A stretch of 64,000 nt of DNA, from assembly GCF_004664715.2 (NCBI RefSeq), contig NC_051069.1:74112647-74176646 (forward strand), read 5' to 3'. The notes under the pieces were generated by a model. That model saw only the letters and a list, made by a program, of their open reading frames with translations. It did no database searches and had not been told where the DNA came from. The stretch comes from Peromyscus leucopus (Eukaryota; Chordata; Mammalia; Rodentia; Cricetidae). Position 1 is the first letter of the stretch, and every line of letters starts with the position of its first letter. The position numbers and the translations under genes were made by a program. Of this stretch, positions 1 through 11,605 are shown piece by piece.

Positions 1-890
1 TGTCTTTTCCCTTTCATTATTAATCAATGGCTCAGGTCTGGGTCTTTATAAGACAAAGTCTAACTAGATTCTTAAATCCATCTCACTTCCCAGCAATCAC
101 TAGCTACCACTATATTAAGCTTCTCAGACCACAAAATCAAGGGCATGAGTCCTTCCTCCTATTACATAAAAACATTAAAATTCTTCAGTTGAGATCCACA
201 GCCTTCCAAGCTATAAATCAAACCTCATTTCCAGTTCTAAGAAATGGCATTGTTATTCATCTGTCCAATTGCCCACTTCTTAAAATGATACAATTGTTAA
301 ATATGTGAAGTGTTTTGCTGCATGTCACATGTCCTAGTTATTAATGTGACCTACTCTCCATCCCAACATTAAAGTCCTTACTCTCAAATTAAACCTAATC
401 ATTAGAAAATCCTCTTAATTTATTCATTAAAACATCTGTTTCAATCTGCAGAGCCATATACACATTCATTCTATACATACTAGCAATGTATCTACTTAAA
501 GCACAAAAATTAAGTAATAAAATGACTAATGAACATGAATAAAGAGAAAACTGCTAGAAGTCAGGATTCAGAAAATTGAGAAAAGTATGTACTATTAAAT
601 ACCAAATAATTCTGATTATTTGCCATAAAATGTAAATAAGGTTTTTTTCTTTTCATATCGTTTACATAGTTTACCATGATGCCTTGCACCTGGGAAGAGA
701 TTAATAAATGTTTTCTAATCATCTTAATTGCCTTTAATCATTTTAAAAGAAATAAACCAAAAGTCTTGAAACGTATTATTTTTGTCTGTAGCAAACAAAC
801 TTTATTTCTTAAAAAATCAACTTTATTTCTGAATATTAATGCTCATGAGTATGTCTGAGTATTAAAATGAATAGAATTATAAGCAAGTTA
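1..890. other. Unassigned AT-rich sequence
   Basis: I see no gene or repeat that I can name. The open frames at 27-308 and 676-858 are short, have no recognisable domain and look like chance frames in AT-rich DNA. Confidence 0.5.
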
Positions 891-894
891 TATT

Positions 895-1700
895 CTAGCA
901 GATTTTTAGAAATATGAAAGAGCAGACTGGAAACACACAAAGGAATCTGCTGTGATGTGATGGAAACTCATGTGTGTTTTGTGAAGCCAATTCCTGGCAC
1001 ACAACACCTGAGATCTTTGGAATCTCCCAACTGCTAAGTGGTTTATGAAATCAGAAGGATGCTTTAGGACCCCATGGCAACCTATGGATAGGTGCCCTGG
1101 TGCCAAAAAAAATAGCCATGTGTTTAAAGAACTGGAACTTTAATCCCCATCCCCTTACCTCCAAGGAAAAGAGCGGGGCTGAAGCAATGATCAAAAATTT
1201 AATTAAGCATAGCAACATAATGAAGTCTCTAATGAAGCCTCCACAGAAACCCAAAATGCTAGAATTCAAAAAGTCCTCATATTACTGAAAATGTCAATGC
1301 CATTAAAATGACACATCCCAGCTCCACAGTGACAGAGGCTCCTGTATTTCTGTACCCTTTACTTTAGCAATTCATTAGAACCCTTTCAAGTATTAATCTA
1401 TACTACACTGGTAGCAAGCTGGGTATTTCCCCCAAGTTCCACGAGTCATTCTAGAGCTAAGAGGAGACTGTAGGAATCCCTGATTTATGGTCAGTTAATC
1501 AGAAGGACCCAATGCCTGCATCTGAAGTGGGGGTCAGTTCCATGGGACTTAGCCCTTCCCCTGTGGGATCTGATTCTAAATGTCTGAATTTAATTGTTGA
1601 ACAGTAGCTTCATCTGGTGTTGGAAAACTGACTAGTGAGGAAAAGAGCCCAAAGAACTGCAGCCACAGAAGTTTTACACCACACTGAGTGTCAGTAGTAA
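895..1700 (+). mobile_element. Ancient ERVL-type LTR (MLT2-like), diverged
   Basis: The stretch 1130-1265 resembles the conserved middle of an old mammalian LTR: an 'aactggaac...ccccatcccc' block, then 'taatgaagcctcca' followed by 'cagaaaccc'. The segment 1440-1600 resembles the 3' part of the same LTR, with 'gcatctgaagtgggggtcag' and 'cctgtgggatctgat'. Both blocks are in order on the plus strand, which supports one element of about 800 bp. The open frames inside it (906-1106, 1051-1269, 1100-1288) are incidental. The ERVL class is recalled from similarity, so the family name is less sure than the repeat call. Confidence 0.6.
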
Positions 1701-1892
1701 GGGACAAAGCATTTATTTTTCCCACTGATATGTTTGTATGTGGGCAAGTACCTTTTCATGCTGAGGTGTGCAATTATTTGCTCTTCCAACAAACATATTC
1801 AGGGCCTAATACTCAGGAGAAAGTATATGCTGTCAGATTTTTTTCAAGTCAGAAGTACCCTACTTATTTTTTTTTTAAAAAAATATCCAATT

Positions 1893-2040
1893 GAGCCAGT
1901 CATGGTGACACATGCCTTTAATCCCAGCACTCAGGAAGCAATGGCAGGTGGATCTCTGTGAGTTTCAGGACAGCTTGGTTTTCAAACAGAGTTCCAGGAC
2001 AGCCAGGGCTGTTAAACAGAAAAACTCCATCTCAAGAAGT
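1893..2040 (+). mobile_element. B1 SINE
   Basis: This 7SL-derived SINE shows the B1 landmarks in order: 'cacatgcctttaatcccagc', 'aggtggatctctgtgagttt', 'gagttccaggacagccaggg' and 'ctccatctcaagaa'. It is moderately diverged. Its A-rich tail has become the tetranucleotide tract that follows. Confidence 0.9.
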
Positions 2041-2065
2041 CTAACTAACTAACTAACTAAATAAC

Positions 2066-2116
<51 letters not shown>

Positions 2117-2118
2117 AT
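2041..2118 (+). repeat. (TAAC)n then (TAAA)n microsatellite, B1 tail
   Basis: A few TAAC units pass into about 15 TAAA/AAAT units directly behind the B1. This is the usual origin of such tracts, by expansion of a SINE poly(A) tail. Confidence 0.9.
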
Positions 2119-3032
2119 GAAAGATAGATTGCAAACAGCTTGGGTGAAATGCTATTTCCTTGGTTAAACTTTCTAAAACTCAGGATCTACTTCTCTAACT
2201 TCACCTTGACTCTTCTTTGAACAGTCCTGCTCTGTGGCAAGATCTGTCTTTCCCTGCTGCATCTTTCCCATTCATAAGGAAGGCTAGAATAAGAGCAAAG
2301 TGGTTTTCTTCACATAGAAAATAAGTGGACAGGTTTAGTGACATATGTCCAGCTGGACAGCAAACAAGCATCCTGCCGTGAGCATGGAAGGGTGGGTTTT
2401 CAGGAGGAAAGGACTGTTGACAGGAAGGCAGCAAGGTGAAGTAACTTATTTGAACAACTTTCATTTACCCCATTACACAACTTGTTTTGAACGGATTGGT
2501 CTTGGCCCTGGGACCCTGTTTATACATTAAGCTATATGTGATTGGCTCCTCAGGCTCTTTCGTAACCTTTTCAGTGAGGAATGCCTTACTGAGTCAATCA
2601 TGCACCAGTAGAAGCTCTGTGGCTACAAACTGATAAAATCTGTTATCTTGCCAACACTGTCTTTCCAGTCACCATACTTACCTGGAAGTTAAAGATTGAA
2701 GGACTTTTATCTGAAAGCAAACTGCAGCCTGTCAAACGTGATCCTTGGGGTTCACAGGTAAACTGTTCTCTCTTGGTTAAACTCCAACTATCTTCAATTT
2801 TATGGCCATACCTTCAGCACAAAGCAATGTTTTATACCCTCACTTTAAGTGAAACAGCAAAAATATTTTTTCCTAATGTTTTTTCAATTAATTATTTAGG
2901 TTAGTAAAACAATTTTTCTTCAAAGCTTTTTTCTACTTTTTTGCTTCCATTCACCCTCCCACAATAATCTTGTTCCTGTCTCAATCAGGCAATCAGAAGC
3001 AAACTATGCCTATTGGGGATTAGTGAGTCCTT
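2119..3032. other. Unassigned sequence
   Basis: No gene or familiar repeat is visible. Open frames at 2201-2464 (minus) and 2345-2530 (plus) overlap one another and show no domain. Nothing else stands out. Confidence 0.45.
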
Positions 3033-3417
3033 TGTGTTAGTCAGCTTTTGGTCATTATGACAAAATGCTTAGATAAATTAACTTTTAAAAGAATAAAGGT
3101 TTATTTTAATCTATAGCTCAAAGGATTCAATCCATGGTCACATAGCCCTCTTGATGCCTTTTGGCGTTTTGCAAGGTACTGCTTAACATTAGGGTTAAAT
3201 GGTAGGAAAAACTGTTTTCCACACAGCCATCAGGAAGCAAAGGCAGAGACAGAAGGAGGCAGGGTTCCAATATCATTTTCAACAGCCTGCCACCCGTGAT
3301 TTCACTTCGTTCCACGAGTCCCTACCTCCTGAAGGTTCTGCCGTTTCCCAATAATCCCACAGACTGATGTCCAAACTTTCAACATGTGGGCCTATGAGAA
3401 TACTAAACCAAACCACA
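3033..3417 (-). mobile_element. MaLR LTR, MLT1-type, antisense
   Basis: On the minus strand the element starts with TGTGGTTTGG, runs through 'acatgttgaaagtttgg' and 'caggaggtagggactcgtgg', carries the polyadenylation hexamer in 'aaaataaaccttta' and ends 'gctgactaacaca'. That order and the TG...CA ends match an MLT1-class LTR of about 385 bp. No clean target duplication was found. The minus-strand frames at 3127-3315 and 3279-3494 fall in it and are not genes. Confidence 0.75.
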
Positions 3418-3463
3418 CCATTTTTCTTTGTCCATTGCGAAAGAGAATCTTTTGGTTTTATAT

Positions 3464-3865
3464 TGTGCTGGATAGTTTTAAGTCCACTCAGCATAGGCTA
3501 AAGTCGTCTGAGAGGAGGGAATCTCAATTAAGAAAATGCCTCTAGAAGACTGGGCTAGGGGCAAGCCTGTAGAGCATTTTCTTAATTAGTGATTGATGGG
3601 AGAGAGCCCAGACCACTGTGGTTGGGGCCATCCCTGGGCTGGTGCTCCTGGGCTTTATCAGAAAGCAGAGTGAGCAAACCATGTGAGAGCAAGCCAGTAA
3701 GCAGCAGCTCCTGCATTCAGGTTCCGTTCCTGTTTGAGTTTCTGTTCTGACCTCTTTCAGTGATGAACTATCATGTAGATGTATAAGCCACATAAACTCT
3801 TTCTTCCTCAACTTGATTTTTGGTCATAGAATTTCATTGCAGCAACAGAAACCCTAACTAAGACA
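3464..3865 (+). mobile_element. Solo rodent MaLR LTR (MT-type) with 5-bp target duplication
   Basis: The LTR starts 'tgtgctggatagtttta', contains 'gagaggagggaatctcaatt', 'cattttcttaattagtgatt' and 'ggccatccctgggctggtg', and ends 'accctaactaagaca'. Length is about 402 bp, near full length for this rodent family. The five bases before it (3459-3463) and after it (3866-3870) are both TATAT, a perfect duplication of ERV length, so this is an intact solo LTR insertion. Three related pieces lie at 24629, 42236 and 54705. MT/ORR-type naming is from memory. Confidence 0.8.
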
Positions 3866-3870
3866 TATAT

Positions 3871-4250
3871 ATTCTACATCATAAGCTCTTCTCTTCTGCT
3901 ATTCTCCCATTCTCTAAATATTTTCATATTACCTAAGGTCAATTCCTTATTTTTATGCCTTGACTCAAAATTGCAATGTAGGAGTTTTCTTAACTCTAAG
4001 AGTTGATGCTGTGAAGCTATAAGGAGAAAAGCGCATGAGAAAGAACCATGACATTGGTCTTGGCAATAATGTTTTGGAACTGACCCTAAAAGTGCTCCTA
4101 ACAAATTAGACAAGTCAAATTATGTTGAACAAAAAGGCTCTTGTAGAGAAATAGAAACAATTGAAAAGGAGAAATAGGGGTGGAGTGAATGTGATCAAGG
4201 ACATTTGTGTAATCCTGTGGAAATATAGTGAGATAAATTATTTTGTACTG
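3871..4250. other. Unassigned sequence
   Basis: No feature seen. The minus-strand open frame at 3874-4113 has no recognisable domain. The right part may already belong to the L1 relic that follows. Confidence 0.4.
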
Positions 4251-4905
4251 CTAAGATATGATATCAAGAGCAAAATCTAAGTAATTTAAAAAATGTGGTA
4301 AAATATTCCCAAACTATACCTAGGAGTGTTAATGTCTAAAAATGTATAAGGGCTCAACTTGATAGCAAAAAAAAAAAAAAAGAAAAAAAAAAAGAAAAAA
4401 AAAAGAAAAAGAGGGGGGAGGGGAAGAAAACTGAGAGCATAGGAAATGGGTAAAGAACTTATGTAGACATTTTTCTACATGTGTCATCCTAATGACCAAC
4501 AGATGTGTTCAAAATACTGCATATCACTAGTCATTAGGAAATGCATATTAAAATCATAAGGGCACATCACCTTATACCTGACAGAACGGCTGTCCCCAGG
4601 GAGAAGAATAGCAAATGTTGTTGAAGATAGAGAGAAAAGATAAGCCGATTGTTCACTGCTGATCCGAAAGTAAATTAGTAAAGTCGTTATGTATTACAAT
4701 TTAAAAGTGGAACTACCATTTGGTTCAGCAATTCCTCTCCTTGGTATATATCTAAAAGAAAAAAATCACTACATCAATGAGATGTCTACAGCCTCGTGTT
4801 TACTATAGCATTGCTCATGATATTCATTCAGTCCAATGGTAGATGGGCAGAGTAAAACTGAAAGGGGGACATATATACTGTGCAACACCATTTCAACAAG
4901 TAGTG
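4250..4905 (+). mobile_element. L1 relic (ORF2 end / 3' region)
   Basis: The order of motifs follows the end of mammalian L1 ORF2 and early 3' region: 'gggtaaagaacttatgtaga', 'tcactagtcattaggaaatg', 'tttaaaagtggaactaccat', 'ggttcagcaattcctctcc', 'ttggtatatatctaaaag' and 'catgatattcattcagtcc'. All frames are broken. A poly(A)/purine run at 4366-4424 interrupts it. Confidence 0.8.
4366..4424. repeat. Poly(A)/A-rich purine tract
   Basis: An almost pure A run with single G interruptions passes into GA-rich and G-rich sequence (gaggggggaggggaaga). It lies within L1 debris. Confidence 0.85.
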
Positions 4906-4907
4906 AA

Positions 4908-4972
<65 letters not shown>

Positions 4973-5052
4973 GAAAAGAGAAAGAGAGAGGTAGGGTGGG
5001 AGGGAGTGAGGGAGGGAAGAAGAGGGAGGAGGGAGGGAGGGAATGAAGAGGG
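4908..5052. repeat. (GAAA)n microsatellite followed by GA-rich tract
   Basis: About 16 GAAA units (4908-4971) pass into irregular purine-only sequence rich in GAGG and GGGA to about 5052. The whole run is nearly free of pyrimidines on the plus strand. Lys/Glu-rich and Leu/Ser/Phe-rich open frames at 4769-5087 are artefacts of it. Confidence 0.95.
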
Positions 5053-5065
5053 GGAAAAGCAAAAA

Positions 5066-5280
5066 TGGATCCAAGTACAAAGGGCACCCCTATAATCTCA
5101 GCACTAGACTCAGGCAGAAAAGAACAGAATATCAGAAGCTGAAGGCCAGTTTTCGTCCAGTTAGTTTTTGTCAGTTTGACACAGACCTCTTCATCGGGGG
5201 AGAGGAAACCTCAACTGAGAAAATATCTACATAAAATTGACCTGTCTCAAAACCACAAACACAGGCAAAACCAACCAAAC
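5066..5280 (+). mobile_element. Degenerate B1 split by a short MaLR fragment
   Basis: 'ccctataatctcagcac' and 'gcaggc..gaa..ctgaaggcca' look like a worn B1, and 'gacctgtctcaaaaccac' looks like its end. Between them 5158-5232 matches the 5' part of the rodent MaLR LTR ('agtttgacacagacc', 'gaggaaacctcaactgagaa'). An insertion into, or a junction within, an old SINE is the simplest reading. Confidence 0.5.
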
Positions 5281-5379
5281 AACCAAAGCGAAAAAACCCG
5301 TCATTTGCAACCTCACACATGTTAGCTGAAATATGTCAGACATGTAAGTAAAAACCCTTCATAAATTTGTATACTTTTA

Positions 5380-5560
5380 ATCCAAAAATGTCACACTCAG
5401 GGGTGGAAAGCAGAATGCTAGGTAACAAGGACCAGTTAGTAGCACAGATATTGGGAAGATGTTTATCAAAAGATTGATGATAGTAAAAGAGAACAGATAT
5501 TCTGTGGTATATACATGTTTTAAAACATTATGCGCCACACCTAAATTTCAGTATTATATT
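5380..5560 (+). mobile_element. L1 3' region relic
   Basis: 'aggggtggaaagcagaatgctaggtaac' followed by 'gggaagatgtttatcaaaag' resembles the conserved L1 3' segment that follows the region at 4250-4905. It is probably the same insertion, separated by the purine tract and the SINE. Confidence 0.5.
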
Positions 5561-6150
5561 TCATAGTTGATAATCATGATGATGGGGGGAAATGCAGGCA
5601 GTAGAGAACACTGTCCATTTGTGCTTATAGTTTTACATAAGACAGTTTAGTGTAGAGATAAAGAAGATCAGAGGCTTCATATATCCGGGAATGAGAAGTA
5701 GCAGGATTTCTTGACTGAACGTGAGTAGAACAAGGTGCCTGATACTCAGTCCTTCTTTTCTCACGCTACACTCTTTCTGTTGGCAATAGTATTCACTTGA
5801 AATATTAACCATCCAAATATTCCTTGCTAGCCGATATTTCTCCAATAACCTAGACCTGTGTCCCCCTGCTGTATGAAGTGAGTCTCAAATTTAGCACATG
5901 CCAAAGTACACTTGGATTCCCATCCTCAGCTCTGTCCCTAGTTGGGGCTTTGTGGTTAAAGCCCACTAACCGATAGACAAATTCATGCCTTGATTTCTTC
6001 ACAGTCAACCAGCAAATGATGTCTGTGTTTTGTCTCCTCTACTAAACTGTCCTAGATCACACCATCCTCACAGGTAGACTCTTCTCCATTGCCTCCAAAC
6101 TCACTGTTGGTTTTTGTTTCCATTTCTCATTTCTCTGCAATCTATGTCTC
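5561..6150. other. Unassigned sequence
   Basis: No gene seen. The minus-strand frame 5633-5845 has no recognisable features. The segment 5640-5770 faintly resembles a MIR, too weakly to annotate. Confidence 0.4.
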
Positions 6151-6159
6151 ATACAGTAG

Positions 6160-6460
6160 CTAGATGAACAAAATAACCTTCCCCCATCAACTCTAAAACA
6201 TCTTGTGTGTCCTCCAGGGGCTCTATCATCTTGGCCTACCTATTCTTCCTATTCAAACTGGCCTCTTTCAGTTCCTCAAATGCATTTGTATCTTCCATGG
6301 TCTGACTGTTCCTTCCACTGATGTTCTTCTTTCTGCTCAGAATGATCCTTGTGTATCTCTCTACATAGCTAAAACTCTGCTGGGTTTGAGTTTTAGTGCC
6401 TACTAAAAGATATATTTCCAGGTTCTGCCAGCAGCTCTTTGCTTTGTCTTCTAGTACATT
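6160..6460 (+). mobile_element. L2 LINE relic, 3' part
   Basis: 'ctctatcatcttggcctacc', 'caaactggcctctttcagtt', 'cctcaaatgcatttg' and 'ctgactgttccttccactga' follow the order of the old mammalian L2 3' region. Divergence is high, as expected for L2. The frames at 6203-6406 and 6236-6466 are incidental. Confidence 0.55.
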
Positions 6461-6532
6461 TTGCATATTTCCAACTGGATTAAATCATTAAATAGTTAAA
6501 TAGTTCTCTCTCTCTAACTCATGAGCTTTTAA

Positions 6533-6712
6533 GGCCGGAGAGATGGCTCAGTGGTTAAGAGCACTTGTTGCTCTTCAAGAGGACCCAGGTTTAATTCCCA
6601 ACATCCACATGGCAGCTTACAACTGTCTGTAACTACCATTTCAGGGAATCCAACATCTTCACACAGACATACATGCAAGCAAAACACTAATGCACATAAA
6701 ATAAAATTATAT
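6533..6712 (+). mobile_element. B2-family SINE
   Basis: A tRNA-derived head is visible ('gagagatggctcagtggtta', an A-box-like segment, then 'ccaggtttaattccc', a B-box-like segment), followed by 'cacatggcagcttacaactg', 'catacatgcaagcaaaacac' and an AATAAA-like tail. This is a well-preserved B2-type copy. RNA polymerase III promoter boxes are present, but activity cannot be judged. The open frame 6551-6745 lies in it. Confidence 0.9.
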
Positions 6713-6740
6713 TCTTCTGTATTTGTAGGTTTGAGCCTAC

Positions 6741-7310
6741 CATAATCATCATCAGAAAGGATTCATTCAGCAACTGAGCACATGCAGAGACTCACAGCCA
6801 AACATTAGATGGAGCTTGGGGAATTCCATGGGAGAGAAGGAGGAAAGATGGTAGGAGCCAGAGGAGTTGAAGACACCACAAGAAAACACATGCCACAGAA
6901 TCAAGTACGCAGGACTCATAGTGATTTTCAGGGAGCGTGTATGGGTCAGAGCTAGGTCGTCTGCATATATGTCATGATTGCGTAGGCTGATACTCTTATG
7001 GGACTCCTAACAGTGGGAGTGGGGTTATGTCTGATTCTTTTGCCTGCTTTTGGGACCCTTTTCCTTCTATTGGGTTGCTGCTTCCAGCCTTGATATGAGG
7101 GTATGTGCCTAGACGTATTGTAAGTTGTTATGCTTGATATCCATGGGAGGCCTGCACTTTTCTGAAGGGCACCAGAAGAGGCATGGATCTGGTGGGGAGG
7201 GGAGGTGGGAGGAGGAACTGGGAGGAGTTGAGGAAGGAGAAACTATGGTTGGGATGTAACATATTGAGAGAAGAGTAAATTAAAAAATAAAATAATTATT
7301 TTAAAAATAC
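6741..7310 (+). mobile_element. Rodent L1 3' UTR
   Basis: A continuous match to the rodent L1 3' UTR pattern: 'cagccaaacattagatggag', 'ggagccagaggagttgaaga', 'accacaagaaaacaca', 'ggactcctaacagtgggagt', 'tgggaggcctgcacttttct', a G-rich polypurine stretch at 7190-7250, and an A-rich end after 7280. The insertion is 5' truncated, with no coding part. Confidence 0.88.
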
Positions 7311-8860
7311 ACTTAAAATAACCTTCAAAAAGTTATTAGTTTATGTAATTATAAAGGCCTTAAAAAGAATTATCTGATAGGGCAGCAGTGGTCCACTGGG
7401 TTCCCTAAGAAAGTCAGCATTTATAAACCTAAAGAAAAAAAAAAACCACAATTGATCAGAAGTAATAACTACATCGATGAAGGCCAGAAAGGCAGGAGTC
7501 ACTCATTAAACACTGCTAGACCTGGTGCACCAGCCTGGGAAAATATTTGTTCTGTTTGTTTGTCTGATGAAAAGGTTGGAATCACTGTCCTAAAATATGG
7601 TAAAAATGATGATAGACTACAAAATAAATTATCTCAATAGTCCCCTAAAAATCCTTCTCTAGCCTGGACCTTATTTTACAAAGTAGTAGCAATTGTGAGA
7701 ACTTGGGCTAAGCACTGCCTGTTAAGCGAAGCTCCCAAGTGAGTCTGACGGCAGGCAGGACTTCATCAGCTGCAAAACACATGCTTCTATCTCACTCATA
7801 AGCTGAGCGCCGCATTTGCTGGCCCTTGGGTCCTAATAGGTGCTAAAAACTGAGCTGGGGCCACCAAGCCTAATTGATTTTAACAGTAGAACAGAATGTG
7901 AAAATTCTAAAATTTCTACAAATGTTAATATGACTTTCCAAAGGCTCCATTCTACATTCCAGAAGATATCTGTTCTAAGTATTAAATGAAACTATCTGTT
8001 CTTAGCATTAAAACTTAGCACACAAATATCTTTTCAAAACATTTTAGAATAATTTCATCTTTCAAAAAAATTTCCCAATCAATATTTGGCTACCTTTGAA
8101 GAACCTGGCAATCTTTCATTATTTTGTCATAATGAGGATTGACCCACTCATTTTCCTCCTGCTTTTGAAACTAAATCTCGAGAATATTTTTTTTCCATTC
8201 CCCAAAAACCATCTGGCTAAGTCTATTCTCCTTCTCAATTGGGTTGAAAATTGGTATGGTCACATATTACTAAATAAGCCCAAGCAATTCTAAGCATAAA
8301 GTAAGCTAAACCATAGAGAAAGATGGCTGAAATGTATACCAAATCAGAGTCTTTGACATGTAGTCAAAGCACACACTGTGGTAGCTGGTAGCTATTGGTT
8401 CCTCTGAAGGTTCCAATATTATTCTATGGTAATAAAGCACTCAAAGGGGTGATAACACATTGCTTTCTATAAAATGTTCATTTCTGAAACATCATAAACT
8501 ATTATTATTAATGTAAATGTCCTATCCTATGGTTAGAGGGAATAAATAAAAAACACTGACCTTCAAAACAGTAGAAGCTGAGACATTTATTAAGATTATA
8601 TGCATGTTTGAGTTAAAAAATTACTGTACTGATTAGTCATAGAATATGTGTATATCTTAAATAGCGAATTTCCTGTCAATTTTTGAAATCCAACTATGTT
8701 TCCTTTAGATGACAGTTGAGTCCTTATAATTAGGATTAACTAGTTTAGTCCTGTGAATGACTCTCTGAGGTATTTTATTAGAGATTTGAATGATCAAAAC
8801 AGTGAAAGAAATAAAATAAACAGTAAATACCCCAGGATACAATTTGCAAAAGCATTCCAG
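7311..8860. other. Unassigned AT-rich sequence
   Basis: No recognisable gene or repeat family. Open frames at 7452-7640 and 8096-8293 are short and featureless. About 1.5 kb that could be unique sequence. Confidence 0.45.
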
Positions 8861-8865
8861 TAAAA

Positions 8866-8912
<47 letters not shown>

Positions 8913-8915
8913 AAA
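8861..8915. repeat. (AAAT)n microsatellite
   Basis: About 13 uninterrupted AAAT units. The Phe/Ile/Tyr/Leu-repeat frame on the minus strand at 8778-8963 is this tract translated. Confidence 0.95.
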
Positions 8916-10460
8916 GGTGCACCAAAGTATGTAATTGTAGAGGGAGCAGGTAAAATTAGTCACTTCCCTAGCTTATCATTTATATCCCATGTATTACACA
9001 TCTTCTCAAGCTGAGGCCAGATTCTATATACCAAGTGAACATATATCATACTCACAGAAAGTTTACGGATTGATAGGTAAAGAGTTAATCCCATTGAGAG
9101 AGGTAGAAACAAATGATGTTATAAGGACATGTAATTGCCAAGTGACTAGAAGTCACCCTAGAATGGAAATAGTCCATACAGAGAATAGTGACAGATGCCA
9201 AGACAATGATAGCTAACTACCTAGATGTAAAGAACAAGAGTTGAATGTCTGCATTAGCCTTCAGATGAGTGACAGTTATCTTCATTTTGACAGTGGCTTT
9301 GGTATGATCATAGTTACATTATTAACCTGGTACTGATGGGTCCTGTCATTTACTGTGAGAGGAGCCAGAATCTTACATGTGAGAAGAAAGGTAGTCCTTT
9401 CTGACATCATTTTCCTCATATAATTTTTAGTCCAACACCTAGAGGGCAACCCTCGGAGTGCAGCATCACTTAAGGGCTTTTAATCTGTTTCAAGAACAAT
9501 AGTCACAAGCTCCTCCAATAACTTATACTGTCCCACTGTAATGCTACATCCTCTTGCTTCTAGCAAGATGTGAATGGACGTGTTCCCTGTTCTGGGTGTT
9601 CTCTGCACGCCTCAACCACTGTTTCTCTGGGAGTTTGTGGAGGAAAACCTGCCAGCACTTTTCCTTTTCTTCAGTACATCTGTCTCTTCAGATGCTGATG
9701 AATGGCCCTACTACTGGAAAATTTCAGACTCCCTGGAAAAACAGCAAATGACATAAATCCAGAATATATTAGTAGGTAGAAGATTTACACTCTCCTTCCT
9801 TTACTTTGGCATATTTGGGTAAAACATCGAGACACTGTAAAGTCTAAGAAAATGGAAATCTTAGTTTGAAATAACTATCTCTCTCTCCTCAGAATCCGGT
9901 CCTGTTTTCTTCCACAGTTGGGTGCACCATCAAGTCTCTGTGAACTTGGAAATAACACCATACTGTGCGCACACTTATGCACTTCTTTTTCTTTAACATG
10001 TGTTTCAGTGGGTTGAGCAATGGGATCAAGCAAGACTTGGTTCTTGCAGTCCCGGGTGTACTAGTATAAATCAGACAGTAGGGACACAAACACATATAGA
10101 GACATTTAGACAGCTGTGCAAATGCAGAGCAATGAATAATGCATAACATTTCAAAAGGTTAGTAAATATGGGTGTTGTGGGGAAAATAAAATTAAAAGTG
10201 AACTGGAAAGCCTTTGGGCTAGTAGAAGTGGAAGTGGCTTAGAGACCAGTAAGGTATTCGGAAAAGAAATTGCAAGAAAAGCCAGCAGAGGACCAGGAAA
10301 CCATAGTGCATCTGCCTGTTTGTAGAAGAGGTCAGATCCCCTTTTATAAAAGGCTAAATTTCTTCAGTACCCTAAGTATAGATTAGACTCTCTTTGTCAA
10401 ACCATTAGACAATTGACAACCTCATATGATGACCAAGAAGAAGAAGAAATTTAAAAGAAT
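8916..10460. other. Unassigned sequence
   Basis: No gene recognised. Overlapping open frames near 9554-9756 and the minus-strand frame 9889-10149 have no family resemblance. Nothing here resembles a SINE or LINE clearly enough to name. Confidence 0.45.
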
Positions 10461-10665
10461 TGGAGAAAATGCTTAGTTGTTAAGGACACTTGCTGCTCTT
10501 CAGGAAGAACCAGGTTCAATTTCCACCATCCACAGCAGACAGCTCACAATTCTACTTCCAAACAATATGTCTTCGGGTCTCCACGGGGATCTTCATATAC
10601 CTGTTGCACACACATACATGTGGACGCACATACACACATAAATTAAAAAAATAAATCGTAAGACA
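10461..10665 (+). mobile_element. B2/B3-family SINE, diverged
   Basis: 'gagaaaatgcttagttgtta' and 'cttgctgctcttcaggaaga' followed by 'ccaggttcaatttcc' give the tRNA-like head. 'acagctcacaattctacttcc' and an ACACAC-rich, AATTAAA-ending tail complete a B2-type element with many substitutions. Confidence 0.75.
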
Positions 10666-11605
10666 TTTAAAATGATATCACCAAAAACCAACCCCCTTTC
10701 TATCCCCAAAACCATGCCAAATCAAGAGGGCAATTGAAAGTAGGCCTAGATCAGAATGCTAGATAAAGAATATCTGGAGGGCTGTGCATTCCCTCCCATG
10801 TATACTGGGAATTTGGGCAAACTAGTGTTACATGGAAGACAACCTACTTCCTGCACAGATGCCAAGGCATATATTCCTTCAAGTGCTGGTCATCTAAGAA
10901 TAAGGCAAGCTGAGCTAATGATATCACTTCTTATTTAGTCTAGCCTTTAAAACCCCCTCCCTGCAGTAATTAGGTACAGTAAAAATCACCAGTAGATGAA
11001 GGGCCATTGGTCTAGCATGTGGCCACTGGACGTTTACCATGGATGTGGATGCCACTCCAACTCTTGGTATGCTTTCCTGTCCAACTCTTTGCCGCTAGAT
11101 GATTTGGGGAAATTCAGACCTAACCCGCTACCTCTCTGCTCTGCTCAGATGTCACTAGACATTTAATCTTGTCAGTCAGTTCATCTCCCACATAAGCCTC
11201 ATCCATTCAGCCTTGCCTCATGGGCCTCCTGTTGGCCTTTATTTCTCTCTAAGTAACCTACCACTTCTGCCACAGCACAGCTGGATCTACCAACTTGTAA
11301 ATGGACATGTTTATCTGAATGTATTAAATGAAAGCTGCTAAATTACTCTATCAGTCTGGGAACTTTCTTCTGTATACCTTTAAACACAGCCTTTTCTCAG
11401 AATCAGACATTTTATGTAAACCTTCTGCTGTCATCCTAACTAACTTCCCAGGGTATCTATTAGATTTTTGTGGTTGTTGTTGTTGTTTTTCTCAAATATA
11501 CAGAAAACAGCCTCTGGGATGGATTTCAAGATTTCTTTCCAGTCAGTGTTTCCAAGGAAGTGTTCCTCACTTCCAGAATAAAGGTTGGTGATGCCTTGTA
11601 CTTCT
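10666..11605. other. Unassigned; possible L2 trace
   Basis: No gene seen. The segment 11130-11320 ('ctcagatgtcactagac', 'ttgcctcatgggcctcc') faintly resembles L2 but is too diverged for a firm call. Open frames at 10756-10938 and 11328-11591 show no domain. Confidence 0.35.

Noticed and set aside
4769..5087. Repetitive open frames (Lys/Glu-rich on plus, Leu/Ser/Phe-rich on minus)
   Set aside because: They are translations of the GAAA/GA-rich microsatellite.
6533..6600. Possible tRNA gene (A- and B-box-like segments; also 51664 and 53566)
   Set aside because: They are the tRNA-derived heads of B2 and B4 SINEs and cannot fold to a full cloverleaf with an acceptor stem.
8861..8915. Regular short repeats considered as a CRISPR-like or satellite array
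   Set aside because: Four-base units with no spacers: an ordinary (AAAT)n tract in mammalian DNA.
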